In this document: in pieces, positions 19,147-29,838 of the stretch | How positions within the stretch are numbered: position 1 is the first letter of the stretch | How the letters are laid out: every line of letters begins with the position of its first letter | Origin: an uncultured Bacilli bacterium | GTDB taxonomy: Bacteria; Bacillota_I; Bacilli_A; RF39; UBA660 | NCBI GenBank assembly: GCA_947628565.1 | Contig: CANRAH010000007.1 | Span: forward strand, 1-64,000 | Direction of reading: 5' to 3' | Length of the DNA: 64,000 nucleotides | The notes under the pieces: model-generated | Databases searched by the model: none | Told to the model about the DNA's origin: nothing | Seen by the model: the letters and a program-made list of their open reading frames with translations, nothing else | Program-made: the position numbers and the translations under genes

Positions 19147-20850
19147 ATGAAAAAAATAGGTGTATATTTAGGGGTTTTAATAGTTTCAATCGTTGCATTT
19201 GGATTAATTTTTAATTATAATCCAGGTAAGCAACCTAATATTTATTATGATGTATATTTAGAAAGTGAATTAATAGGTACTATAAATTCAGAAAAGGAAC
19301 TTCAAAAATATATAAATGAACAAGCAGACGTAATAAAAGAAAATGTAAGAAATTATAAATTGAAATTAGATTTAATTGATACAACTATGGAACTTTCAAA
19401 ATCGTTAGAATTTTCGTCAAACTTTGATAAAGCAAATTATTTAATAAAAAATAAAGATTCTTTAAATTTAAGTGACATAGATGTAGATAATGTTGAAGAC
19501 TATTTATCTGAACAATTATATAATTATAATAATGAACAAATTAATGAAATGAAAGATTATGTAACTGCAAATGATATATATACTAAAGTAGATAATGTAT
19601 ATACTCCAAACGGAATAAAAATAAAAAAAGTATACACATATAATAATGATATAGTATCTATACCTGAAATTTATAAAAGAATTGTAGAAAAGAATGCGTT
19701 TACTATAGCTGGATATAATTTTACTATTAAAAGTGATAATGAAAATGTACCTGATATAAATATTTACACAATTGATAAAAGTATATTCACAGATGCTATA
19801 GAAAATTTGATAACAATCTTTTTGAATGAGGATATATACAATGCATATAAACTAAATGAACAAAAAGAAATTGTAGATACAGGTTCTAGAGTAGAAAATG
19901 TTTATGTTAATGAAGACATAACTTATAAAGCAGTTAATATATCTACACAAGATAAAATATATACGGATCCAAAAGATTTATCAGCTTATTTACTTTATGG
20001 GGATAATTTTACTGAAGAAATTGTTGAAGTAAAAACAGGAGATTCAATTGAATCGGTAGCATTTGATAATCAGATAAGTGAGCAAGAATTTTTAATATTT
20101 AATCCTCAATATACAAGTCGTGATAATCTTCTTGTTCCTGGAACGAAAGTAGTTATTTCAAGAATTGATCCTAAAATTCAGATAGTTGTTGAAACATATG
20201 AAGTTACTGATAAGGAAACAGAATTTGATAAGGTAGAACAATATGATCCTTCTATTTCTCAAGGAAGCATGATTGTTACACAAGAAGGAGTAAATGGACT
20301 TGAAAGAGTAACACAAAAAGTAAAAATAGTAAATGGAGAAATAACATACGTTGATCCACAAGGTAAAGAAGTACTAAAAAATTCTATACCTAAAATTATA
20401 ACTATTGGAACTCGCCGTATTCCAAGTGTTGGTAGTATAACTTCTTGGGGTTGGCCAACAAACAGTGGATATACTTTGTCATCACAATATGGATATCGTG
20501 TCCAAATATTCGGTGAGGGTAATTTCCATAGTGGAATAGATATTGCAGGTACAGGATATGATTCACCAGTAAAAGCAACAAATAATGGAGTTATAGAAGT
20601 AATTGATTATCAAAAGGATGGATATGGAAATTATATTTTAATAAACCACAATAACGGATATTATAGTTTATATGGACATATGTCAAAAATTGATTCTAGA
20701 GTATCTGTTGGCAGTATTGTTGAACGTGGTCAAACAATAGGTTATGTAGGAGATACAGGATGGGCAACTGGACCTCATTTACATTTTGAAATTAGGACTT
20801 GTTCAAGACAAACATGTTGTGTTAATCCACTCCCATACTTAAGACGATGA
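19147..20850 (+). CDS. M23 metallopeptidase with LysM-like and G5-like domains
   Basis: GDSIESVAFDNQISEQEFLIFNP (LysM-like), VEQYDPSISQGSMIVTQEGVNGLERVTQKVKIVNGE (G5-like), HSGIDIAG...GHMSKID...WATGPHLHFEIR (M23). Confidence 0.92.
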   Translation: MKKIGVYLGVLIVSIVAFGLIFNYNPGKQPNIYYDVYLESELIGTINSEKELQKYINEQADVIKENVRNYKLKLDLIDTTMELSKSLEFSSNFDKANYLIKNKDSLNLSDIDVDNVEDYLSEQLYNYNNEQINEMKDYVTANDIYTKVDNVYTPNGIKIKKVYTYNNDIVSIPEIYKRIVEKNAFTIAGYNFTIKSDNENVPDINIYTIDKSIFTDAIENLITIFLNEDIYNAYKLNEQKEIVDTGSRVENVYVNEDITYKAVNISTQDKIYTDPKDLSAYLLYGDNFTEEIVEVKTGDSIESVAFDNQISEQEFLIFNPQYTSRDNLLVPGTKVVISRIDPKIQIVVETYEVTDKETEFDKVEQYDPSISQGSMIVTQEGVNGLERVTQKVKIVNGEITYVDPQGKEVLKNSIPKIITIGTRRIPSVGSITSWGWPTNSGYTLSSQYGYRVQIFGEGNFHSGIDIAGTGYDSPVKATNNGVIEVIDYQKDGYGNYILINHNNGYYSLYGHMSKIDSRVSVGSIVERGQTIGYVGDTGWATGPHLHFEIRTCSRQTCCVNPLPYLRR

Positions 20851-21605
20851 AAGTTTGTGTATTATCTAGTGGTAGCAAAGGTAACTCTACCTATATAGAA
20901 ACAGAAAATCATAAAATATTAATTGATATAGGTACAAGTTGTCTATATGTAGAAAAATCTTTAAAGGAAATAGGAGTGGAAAGTAAAGATATAGATTTAA
21001 TTTTAATAACACACTGTCACATAGATCACGTAAATGGTCTTAAAGTATTTTTAAAAAAGTATAATCCTAAAGTATATATATCTGATATTATTTTGAAAGA
21101 AGCAAATCTCACTTCAATGCCCTATAATTATATATCCTTAAATGATATTAAAGATATAACCATTAGTGAGATCGCTTTATCACACGATGTCAAAGATATA
21201 AAAGGCTATATAATAGAAGAAAATAATTCATCAATGGTTTATATTACTGATACAGGATATGTAAATGAAAAATATTTTGATATTATTTCAAATAAAAATT
21301 TATATGTATTTGAAAGTAACCATGATGTTTTAAAGCTTATGAATAATCCAAATTATCCACATTCTACAAAAATAAGAATATTAAGTGACAAAGGACATTT
21401 ATCAAATAAAGATTCAGCATATTATTTATCAAAACTTATTGGTAATAAAACAAAATATGTAATACTTGCTCATTTAAGTGAACAAAATAATACAGAACAG
21501 TTAGCTTTAAATAGCCTTTTAGAGGTGTTAAATAAGAAAAATAATATAATTCCAAATATAGCAGTAGCTAAGCAAAATATTATAACGGATATATTTGAAA
21601 TATAG
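20847..21605 (+). CDS. MBL-fold hydrolase, WalJ/YycJ-like
   Basis: VLSSGSKGNSTYIETENHKILIDIG...LITHCHIDHVNGL. Confidence 0.88.
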   Translation: MKVCVLSSGSKGNSTYIETENHKILIDIGTSCLYVEKSLKEIGVESKDIDLILITHCHIDHVNGLKVFLKKYNPKVYISDIILKEANLTSMPYNYISLNDIKDITISEIALSHDVKDIKGYIIEENNSSMVYITDTGYVNEKYFDIISNKNLYVFESNHDVLKLMNNPNYPHSTKIRILSDKGHLSNKDSAYYLSKLIGNKTKYVILAHLSEQNNTEQLALNSLLEVLNKKNNIIPNIAVAKQNIITDIFEI

Positions 21606-21613
21606 GAGGATAT

Positions 21614-22897
21614 ATGGAAATAGTTAAGATTAGTAAAAGTGAATACAATAATTTTTTGGAGAATTTTAATGATTCTCTTTTCTTTCAAAGTGTTGAATGG
21701 GCATCTTTTAAAGCTAAAACTAGCTGGGAAATGGAAATAATAGGTTTAAAAGATAATAACAAACTTAAAGCATGCGCTATACTTTTAAGTAAAAAGATAC
21801 CTATACTAAATAAAAAAATGTATTATTCACCTAGAGGATTTATAATAGACTATACCGATTTTGAATTGATAACTATATTTAGTAGGGAATTAAAAAAATA
21901 TTTAAATAAGAATGGTGCTATATTTTTAAAAATAAATCCTTATGTTGAATATCAGAAAAGGGATAAAGATGGTAACATTATTGGAAAATCAAATAATGAA
22001 TTAATATCATTATTTAAAAAATTAGGTTATAAACACTATGGCTTTTATGTCGAATTTGATAAAAAGAAGGATTTAGAACCAAGGTGGTTATCCGTACTGA
22101 ATTTAAATGGCAAAAGCATGGACGATATTATAAATGATATGAAGCAAATGACAAAAAGATGGATTAATAAAAGCGAAAAAAATTTTATAGATGTTTACGA
22201 AATAGATGAATCTGAAATAATTGAATTTAAAAAATTAATGAAACATACATCAGAGAGAAGAAAATTTGAAGATAGACCACTTTCATACTATATGTCTATG
22301 TATAAAGAATTAAAAAAACATAATATGATTAAAATAATGTTAGCAAAAATAGATTTAAATAAAATAAAAAATCAAAGTGAATTAGCTTTAAAAAACATTG
22401 ATGAAAATATAATAAAAATAAAAGATAATCCTAAAAAGGTAAACCAATTTAATGATTTAATTAGACAAAAAGAAGAACAAAACAAAAAAATATTAGATGT
22501 TGATTCACAAATTCAAAAATATGGTAATAATCCAATAATATCTGGTGGTTTATTTATACCATTCAAAGATCAAGTTGTATTTTTGTTTGGAGCATCATAT
22601 AAGGAATTAATGGGATACGGAGCTCAGTATTTAATACAATATGATATGATTAAATTTTCAAAGGAAAATAATTATAAATTTTTCAATTTTTACGGAATTG
22701 ATGGAGATTTTTCAACAAACAGTAAAAATTATGGATTATTTAATTTTAAAAGAGGATTTAATGCTGATGTAGTTGAACTTATAGGTGAATTTGATTTAGT
22801 AGCTAATAAATTTTATTATTTTATATATAAATCAATGTTTAGCGTTTATAAAATATTAAAGAAGATAAAATTATTTATAAAGGATTTTAGGAAATGA
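21614..22897 (+). CDS. FemXAB-family peptidoglycan bridge aminoacyltransferase with coiled-coil arm
   Basis: FFQSVEWASFKAKTSWE...YSPRGFIIDY...NFYGIDGDFS; helical arm IDLNKIKNQSELALKNIDENIIKIK. Confidence 0.88.
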   Translation: MEIVKISKSEYNNFLENFNDSLFFQSVEWASFKAKTSWEMEIIGLKDNNKLKACAILLSKKIPILNKKMYYSPRGFIIDYTDFELITIFSRELKKYLNKNGAIFLKINPYVEYQKRDKDGNIIGKSNNELISLFKKLGYKHYGFYVEFDKKKDLEPRWLSVLNLNGKSMDDIINDMKQMTKRWINKSEKNFIDVYEIDESEIIEFKKLMKHTSERRKFEDRPLSYYMSMYKELKKHNMIKIMLAKIDLNKIKNQSELALKNIDENIIKIKDNPKKVNQFNDLIRQKEEQNKKILDVDSQIQKYGNNPIISGGLFIPFKDQVVFLFGASYKELMGYGAQYLIQYDMIKFSKENNYKFFNFYGIDGDFSTNSKNYGLFNFKRGFNADVVELIGEFDLVANKFYYFIYKSMFSVYKILKKIKLFIKDFRK

Positions 22898-23349
22898 TAA
22901 AAATAATTTGTATTGGAAAAATAAAAGAAAAATATTTAAAGGATGCATTAGATGAATATAAAAAAAGAATATCTAAGTATAGTAAACTTGAAATAATAGA
23001 ACTTAGTGATTTTGATAATAACAACGTAAATATAATATTACAAAAAGAAAAAGAATGTATAGAAAAATATATAGATCCTAAAGATTATATAATAACACTT
23101 GAGATAGAAGGTGCTATGTTAGATAGTAAATCTTTTGCAAATAAACTTGAAAATATTTATAATACTAATTCAAATATAACTTTTATAATAGGTGGATCTT
23201 ATGGACTTCATGAAAGCATTAAAAATAAAAGTGATTTTAAACTATCATTTTCTAAACTTACTTTTCCGCATCAATTATTTAGAGTTATGTTATTAGAGCA
23301 GATATATAGAGCATTTAGAATAATTAACAATGAAACATATCATAAATAA
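22894..23349 (+). CDS. rlmH: 23S rRNA (pseudouridine1915-N3)-methyltransferase
   Basis: MIKIICIGKIKEKYLKDALDEYKKRISKY...FIIGGSYGLHESI...HQLFRVMLLEQIYRAFRI. Confidence 0.95.
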   Translation: MIKIICIGKIKEKYLKDALDEYKKRISKYSKLEIIELSDFDNNNVNIILQKEKECIEKYIDPKDYIITLEIEGAMLDSKSFANKLENIYNTNSNITFIIGGSYGLHESIKNKSDFKLSFSKLTFPHQLFRVMLLEQIYRAFRIINNETYHK

Positions 23350-23496
23350 AAAATTGGTATATTAAAGTATAAATTTATAGTCAAAGTAATGATAATTTTA
23401 CTTTGACTTTTTAAGAATTATGAAATTTTTGTATAATATTTGAATTTTGCTTGATATAAAATAAATTTTATAATAAAATATTGTTCAGGTGATTTC

Positions 23497-24810
23497 ATGA
23501 GGGATGTTTATAATTTTATAGCAAGTTTAAATATTAATAATGAAAATATTGTCATAGCTTTAAGTGGTGGACCTGATTCCATGGCACTTTTAGAAATACT
23601 TTTATCATTAAAAGAAAAACTAAATATAAATATAATAGTAGCTCATATAAATCACAATGTAAGAAAAGAAAGTAAAGAAGAAGCAAATGAAATAAAAAAG
23701 TTATGTGAAGATAAAAATTTAATATTTGAATTTATGAAAATAGAAAATTATCCAAATAATAAATTTACAGAGGAATATGCTAGAGAAAAACGATACGAAT
23801 TTTTTGATAAAATAGTGAGTAAGTATAATGCAAAAATTTTATTTACAGCGCATCATGCTGATGATTTAATTGAAACGATATTGATGCGTTTAACACGAGG
23901 TTCAAATATAAAAGGATATGCAGGATTTGAAAGATTATCAATGGATAGAGGTTATAAAATTGCAAAACCATTAATATTCGTAACTAAAGATGAAATAATT
24001 AAATATTTAAATAAAAAAGGTGTAAAATATTTTTTAGATATGTCAAATGAAAGTGACAAATATACAAGAAATAGATATAGAAAATATGTATTAAAAGCAT
24101 TGAAAGATGAAAATAAAAACGTACATAATAAATTTGTAGAGTATAATGAAAAATTATTACTTGCAGATAACTTTATAAAAGAAGAATTAAATAAAGTATA
24201 TAGTAATATTGTAGATAGCGATATAGATACGATAAAGTTCAAAAGTTTGTATCCAATATTAAAAGTATATCTACTAGAGAGATATTTAAATGATGTATAC
24301 AAAAACAATATAAAAGATATAAATTATACACATATAAATATAATTAAAAGTGTGATAGAGAAAAATATAAATTGTGTTATAGATTTACCAAATAATAAAA
24401 AAGGAATATTAGAGTATAATAAATTTAAAATTATTGAATATAAAGAAATTGGTGATTATAATTATATATTTAATGATAGTATTACGCTTTTAAACGGTAA
24501 AACTATTAAGATAGATAATAATACTGATTTAACGTCCAATTATGTTATTCATTTAAATAGTAATGAAATTAAACTGCCATTTCATGTTAGAAATATGAAA
24601 AAGGGCGATAAAATGAAAGTTAAAAATATGAATGGTACTAAAAAAGTAAGTGATATATTTACAGATTGTAAAATTGAAAAAGAGTTAAGAAAATCATATC
24701 CCATTGTGACTGATGACAATGATGTAATAATTTGGATACCAGGTATAAAAAAATCTAATTTTGATAGAAAAAAAGATGAAAAGTATGATATAATATTAAA
24801 GTACAATTAA
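23497..24810 (+). CDS. tilS: tRNA(Ile)-lysidine synthetase
   Basis: VIALSGGPDSMALLEIL...AHINHNVRKES...TAHHADDLIET. Confidence 0.95.
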   Translation: MRDVYNFIASLNINNENIVIALSGGPDSMALLEILLSLKEKLNINIIVAHINHNVRKESKEEANEIKKLCEDKNLIFEFMKIENYPNNKFTEEYAREKRYEFFDKIVSKYNAKILFTAHHADDLIETILMRLTRGSNIKGYAGFERLSMDRGYKIAKPLIFVTKDEIIKYLNKKGVKYFLDMSNESDKYTRNRYRKYVLKALKDENKNVHNKFVEYNEKLLLADNFIKEELNKVYSNIVDSDIDTIKFKSLYPILKVYLLERYLNDVYKNNIKDINYTHINIIKSVIEKNINCVIDLPNNKKGILEYNKFKIIEYKEIGDYNYIFNDSITLLNGKTIKIDNNTDLTSNYVIHLNSNEIKLPFHVRNMKKGDKMKVKNMNGTKKVSDIFTDCKIEKELRKSYPIVTDDNDVIIWIPGIKKSNFDRKKDEKYDIILKYN

Positions 24811-24822
24811 AGGAGGAAAAAA

Positions 24823-26826
24823 ATGAATAAGAAAACAGTAAAAAGAAGTGTATTATCATATGCATTTTTATTAATAGTTATAATTGGTATTTTCTTTGTT
24901 ATAAATATCTTAAATACTAAGGTAAATGATTTAACTTATAGTGAATTTTTAACAGAACTTGAAAATAGCAATGTTGAAGAATTATCGATAACACCAAATA
25001 GTAGTCAAGGTGTATATATATTAAAAGGAAAATTAAAAGGATATAATGAAAATGAATCATTTAATGTTCAAGCAACATTAAGTGAAGAAACAATAAAACA
25101 AATATATGAAATAAAGGGTAATAACGATATAGAAATAAAAGTATCAAAAGATCCAGAATCAAGTTGGTTTTTAGTATTTTTAGTTAATATACTACCTTTA
25201 GTTCTATTAGTTGGTATTGGTTATTTCTTTATATCAAGACAAATGGGAAGCGCAAATAAATCTATGGATTTTGGAAGAAGTAGAGCTCGTCTTACTAGTG
25301 ATAAAGACAAAGTTAAGTTTGATAAAGTAGCTGGTCTTGATGAAGAAAAAGAAGAAGTTCAAGAATTAATAGATTTCTTAAAAGAACCAAAGAAATTTCA
25401 ACAAATGGGTGCTAGAATTCCTAAAGGGGTTTTACTAGTAGGTCCTCCTGGAACAGGAAAAACATTATTAGCTAAAGCAGTTGCTGGAGAGGCAAATGTA
25501 CCATTTTATTTTATAAGTGGTTCTGATTTTGTTGAATTATTTGTAGGTGTAGGAGCAAGTCGTGTTAGAGATATGTTCAGACAAGCTAAACAAAATGCAC
25601 CTTGTTTAATTTTTATAGATGAGATAGATGCTGTTGGACGTCAAAGGGGAACTGGACTTGGCGGAGGTCATGATGAAAGAGAACAAACATTAAACCAATT
25701 ACTTACAGAAATGGATGGATTTGGTGCTAATGAAGGTATTATAGTTATAGCTGCAACAAACCGTCCAGATGTACTTGATCCAGCTTTACTTCGTCCAGGA
25801 AGATTTGATAGACAAATAACAGTAAATTTACCTGATGTAAGAGGAAGAGAAGCAATTCTAAAGGTTCATTCAAAAGGTAAAATATTTGCAAAAGGTGTAA
25901 AATTAGAAAATATTGCTAAAAGAACAGTTGGATTTAGTGGAGCAGATTTAGAGAATTTACTTAATGAAGCAGCACTTTTAACTGTAAGAAGAAAGAAAAA
26001 AGCAATAACAATGTCCGAAATAGATGAAGCTCATGATAGAGTCTTGATGGGACCAGCAAAGGTAACTAAAAAGTATACAGAAAAGGAAAAAAGACTCGTT
26101 GCATATCATGAAGCAGGTCATGCTGTTGTTGGAATAAAATTAGAAGGTGCTAATGAAGTTCAAAAAATAACAATTATACCTCGTGGTCAAGCAGGCGGAT
26201 ATAACTTAATGCTTCCAAGGGAAGAAACGTTCCTATCTACTAAAAAAGAATTATTAGAAACAATTAGTGGATTGCTTGGAGGCCGTGTTGCAGAAGAAGT
26301 TGTATTTAAAGAAGTTACGACAGGCGCACATAACGACTTTGAAAAAGCTACAAAAATTGCTCGTTCAATGGTAACAGAATATGGAATGAGTGATTTGGGT
26401 CCAATTCAATTTGAACATCAAGAATCAAGTGTTTTCTTAGGAAGAGATTATAATAAAAGCAGAAATTTCTCTAGTCAAGTAGCATTTGAAATAGATCAAG
26501 AGCAAAGAAAAATAATAAATGAATGTTATGAAAAGACAAGAAAGATTATAAAGGAAAATAGAGATTTACTTGATCTAATTGCAAACACTTTACTTGAATA
26601 TGAGACAATTACAAAAGAGCAAATTGATTATCTAGTAAAGCATGGATGTATGCCTGATGAAGATGGAGAAATTGATCTAAGTGATTATAAGGAAGCAACA
26701 CTTAATGATTTAACAGTTGAAGAATTGAAAGATTTAGCTAAAGAAAAAGGAATAAAAAACTTTAGCAAAATGAACAAAGATGAACTTTTAAAGGAATTAG
26801 ATGAAAATAAAGAGGATAATGAATAA
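24823..26826 (+). CDS. ftsH: ATP-dependent zinc metalloprotease FtsH
   Basis: [23 protein letters not shown]...HEAGHAVVG; tilS-ftsH synteny. Confidence 0.97.
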   Translation: MNKKTVKRSVLSYAFLLIVIIGIFFVINILNTKVNDLTYSEFLTELENSNVEELSITPNSSQGVYILKGKLKGYNENESFNVQATLSEETIKQIYEIKGNNDIEIKVSKDPESSWFLVFLVNILPLVLLVGIGYFFISRQMGSANKSMDFGRSRARLTSDKDKVKFDKVAGLDEEKEEVQELIDFLKEPKKFQQMGARIPKGVLLVGPPGTGKTLLAKAVAGEANVPFYFISGSDFVELFVGVGASRVRDMFRQAKQNAPCLIFIDEIDAVGRQRGTGLGGGHDEREQTLNQLLTEMDGFGANEGIIVIAATNRPDVLDPALLRPGRFDRQITVNLPDVRGREAILKVHSKGKIFAKGVKLENIAKRTVGFSGADLENLLNEAALLTVRRKKKAITMSEIDEAHDRVLMGPAKVTKKYTEKEKRLVAYHEAGHAVVGIKLEGANEVQKITIIPRGQAGGYNLMLPREETFLSTKKELLETISGLLGGRVAEEVVFKEVTTGAHNDFEKATKIARSMVTEYGMSDLGPIQFEHQESSVFLGRDYNKSRNFSSQVAFEIDQEQRKIINECYEKTRKIIKENRDLLDLIANTLLEYETITKEQIDYLVKHGCMPDEDGEIDLSDYKEATLNDLTVEELKDLAKEKGIKNFSKMNKDELLKELDENKEDNE

Positions 26827-26838
26827 TTATCTTCTTTT
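26812..26838 (+). terminator. Terminator after ftsH
   Basis: gaggataat-gaata-attatcttcttttg (one G:U). Confidence 0.6.
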
Positions 26839-26895
26839 GTTGTAAAATAAAAATAATTATGATAAAATATTATATAGAATAAAGAGGTGTTGATT

Positions 26896-28434
26896 ATGAA
26901 GTATAAAGATGATGTACATTTTGATAGTTCTAATAACATTTTTTTTGACAATATTGATCTTAATGATGATATTAAATCAATATATGAATTTGTAGGTGAT
27001 AAAAAATTATTAGATGCACTTGAAGAGGATAGCAAATTAACTAAAATTAGAAATAATAATCATAAAAAGTATTATGATATAAATATTCAAAGGCTATTAA
27101 GTATACCTAAAAATACAGATGCTTATTTAATTTCAAAAGAAATTATTGATTTATATAATACAATTGATGCATCAAGCATTTTAAATTGTGATTTAAAAGA
27201 TGCAATTGAGACATTTAAAACATTATATATAATAGATAAAAAATTTTTTAGATTAGAAAAAGTGATAGAAGCGGATTTAAAAATATTGACAAGCGTAAAT
27301 AATGAGCACCAAAAGGCTTTTTCTATAAATTATTTTAATAATTTAGATGTAAGTCCAGATGTTAAGGCCAAAATAATATCTAAATATAACGAATTAGTTT
27401 TATATAATGCAAACATTCCTGCTGATATTTATGAAGATTTAAAAATTCAAACAGTAAGGAGCAATTATATAGAAGATATAATAAAATTAATAAGCAAAGA
27501 TGAAATAACAAAAATAAACAATGACAAAAAGGAGATACTTTCTAATTTAAATAAAGAAATAGATGCTAAAATTTTAAAATTAAATGTTGCCATTCATTAT
27601 TTAGAGGATCTAATAAAGGAAAAAAGCAAATACAACTCTGAATTTAATGAATTTAAATCGTTTATATATAAGATATTAGCATATGATGATACAAGCTATG
27701 ATAATGCGTTGCAGACATATGAAATATTGAAAGATGATAAGACAATAAAAGAGAAAATAAAATATTTTGAGAATGTTTTCATAAGCGAATTAGAAAATTC
27801 TAAAGAAGAAGAAATTTTTGTATATGAAAAATATGGTATTAAGAATATTAAAATATCGCTTGATTATATACTAGCAAATTATATGGATAAATTAAGCACA
27901 ACAGATAAGGAAAGCATAAATTATATTTCTACTCAAGTAAATAGTGATAATTATGATTTAAAGGAAATAGAAAATTTGCTTGGAAATATAGTAAAAAAAA
28001 TATGGTTCAATAGTATTACTGATCCATATAACTTTAATCCAAATAATAATTATAGTTTTATTTGTTCTAATACTCAATTTATGGATGAAAAATATGAAAC
28101 ATTTTTGATAACTAAAAAAATGGTTCAACAATTGGATGATTATTTAGATTTTCAAATAGGCTTTATATGTAATTACGATAATAATATATTATATATAACA
28201 CAAAATGAGGATATAATGAGTGTTGATTATGATGATATGTCAAAATTAAAAACTCCTATTGAAATAGAACAAGAATATTTAAATTTTAAAGCAGAAAATA
28301 AAATAGTTTTAAATGGTTATAAAACATTTATTGATGCTGTATATTTCATAAACGATGGAAATATGAAAAAATATTTAAAGGCAGTAGAATTAGCAAATGT
28401 ATATAAAATTCCTTTAATAGAATTAAAAAAATAA
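26896..28434 (+). CDS. Hypothetical protein, about 512 aa, no recognised domain
   Basis: Long ORF with RBS (aagaggtg) and terminator at 28425-28452. Confidence 0.8.
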   Translation: MKYKDDVHFDSSNNIFFDNIDLNDDIKSIYEFVGDKKLLDALEEDSKLTKIRNNNHKKYYDINIQRLLSIPKNTDAYLISKEIIDLYNTIDASSILNCDLKDAIETFKTLYIIDKKFFRLEKVIEADLKILTSVNNEHQKAFSINYFNNLDVSPDVKAKIISKYNELVLYNANIPADIYEDLKIQTVRSNYIEDIIKLISKDEITKINNDKKEILSNLNKEIDAKILKLNVAIHYLEDLIKEKSKYNSEFNEFKSFIYKILAYDDTSYDNALQTYEILKDDKTIKEKIKYFENVFISELENSKEEEIFVYEKYGIKNIKISLDYILANYMDKLSTTDKESINYISTQVNSDNYDLKEIENLLGNIVKKIWFNSITDPYNFNPNNNYSFICSNTQFMDEKYETFLITKKMVQQLDDYLDFQIGFICNYDNNILYITQNEDIMSVDYDDMSKLKTPIEIEQEYLNFKAENKIVLNGYKTFIDAVYFINDGNMKKYLKAVELANVYKIPLIELKK

Positions 28435-28452
28435 TCATTCGATTATTTTTTT
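28425..28452. terminator. Bidirectional terminator between convergent genes
   Basis: aaaaaaataatc-attc-gattattttttt. Confidence 0.8.
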
Positions 28453-29633
28453 ATTAATTTATAAAGTTTTATAAGCACAGGATAAAATAGTTTTATAGGA
28501 TAATATAATTTGGAAGTAGCAAGATCGTATTCGCCAGCAAATTCCATAATCCTACCGCTAAAATTTTGTTTAAATTTTGTTAAATGATCATTTAAGTTTC
28601 CATCAACGCCACCTAAATTGCAATAGTGACAATTATTGTTAATAGAAAATTTTATTATTTCAAATACTAAAGCTGTAGATACGTGTAATTTGGTTAAGTT
28701 TAAATTATTTCCAGCATATAAATATTCACTTGTTCTAATTCCTTTTTTATTTTTAGGTAATAATATTAAAGCACCAGATAATGTCATTTTATCGCTATAC
28801 TTATTTTTTAATTCATTAACATATTCTATAGTTTCTAAATCATTATTAGAACGTAAAAAATCAATATATTTGTTCAAATCAATATGTCCAAATACTAAAT
28901 ATGCATATCCTTTATAATTATTCATGATATCGACGAAATATTTTTTATTTCTTAAACTTATGTTTTGCTTTTTTTCAGTTTGTTTTAATAAATCTACTAA
29001 TTCATCTATTTTTTCAATATCATCAGTAATTTCAAATGAAATTCCCCTTTTTTCTTGATAATTTCCTATATAAGATTTTATTCTATGATATTTTTTTAAG
29101 ACATCATCACTATTTAATATTTTATTATTAATGTCACACATTGGTGCGAAAACATTATATTGTGGCTGCAAGTTTTTATGCATGTCTTTATTTATACCAG
29201 TGCTTTTATAACCTAATTTTATTAAATTACTATGTTTAATACTATAATTTTTAGAATAGTTATGTTCAATAACCTCATCTTTAAAGCTATTATCACTTAT
29301 ACAAAAATTAGGATCTAATTTAACTACATAAGCATGATGCTTTTTTGCTAATATTTTAATATTTTCAGTCATTGCTTTTAAATCATCAAAATTTTCAAAA
29401 TCTATTAAATATCCTCTTGGAATATAAAATAACGTAATATTTTTAATCAATCTTTTTACAAGAATGGAACATACTCCTACTAGAGTTTTATCCTTATATA
29501 AACCACAATGAATAGAATCCCAGTTGCTTTTAACATTTGCCCAATTATAGTCTTGCATAAAACTTGCCATTGGATAGTTTTCAACAAATTTATCATATTC
29601 ATTTTTACTAAGATTACTTGTAAATTTGTACAT
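28443..29633 (-). CDS. FemXAB-family aminoacyltransferase, second copy
   Basis: ASFMQDYNWANVKSNWDS...IPRGYLIDFENF...YCNLGGVDGNLNDHLTKFKQNF. Confidence 0.85.
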   Translation of the reverse strand: MYKFTSNLSKNEYDKFVENYPMASFMQDYNWANVKSNWDSIHCGLYKDKTLVGVCSILVKRLIKNITLFYIPRGYLIDFENFDDLKAMTENIKILAKKHHAYVVKLDPNFCISDNSFKDEVIEHNYSKNYSIKHSNLIKLGYKSTGINKDMHKNLQPQYNVFAPMCDINNKILNSDDVLKKYHRIKSYIGNYQEKRGISFEITDDIEKIDELVDLLKQTEKKQNISLRNKKYFVDIMNNYKGYAYLVFGHIDLNKYIDFLRSNNDLETIEYVNELKNKYSDKMTLSGALILLPKNKKGIRTSEYLYAGNNLNLTKLHVSTALVFEIIKFSINNNCHYCNLGGVDGNLNDHLTKFKQNFSGRIMEFAGEYDLATSKLYYPIKLFYPVLIKLYKLIKK

Positions 29634-29838
29634 TTTATCACTTTCTCTCTTAAATTATTATACCCTAAAATTATATCTTTTACAATAATTGTTAAATAGT
29701 AATTTAACCTTTGGATTAAGGTAAGTTTAAATTTATTTATTGTTTTATGTTTATTAAGATATGATAATAATAAAAATTTTTTTGCACTTGTTAAAATATA
29801 TAAAAGATAGTATAATATAAAATACAAGGAGGTATGAA

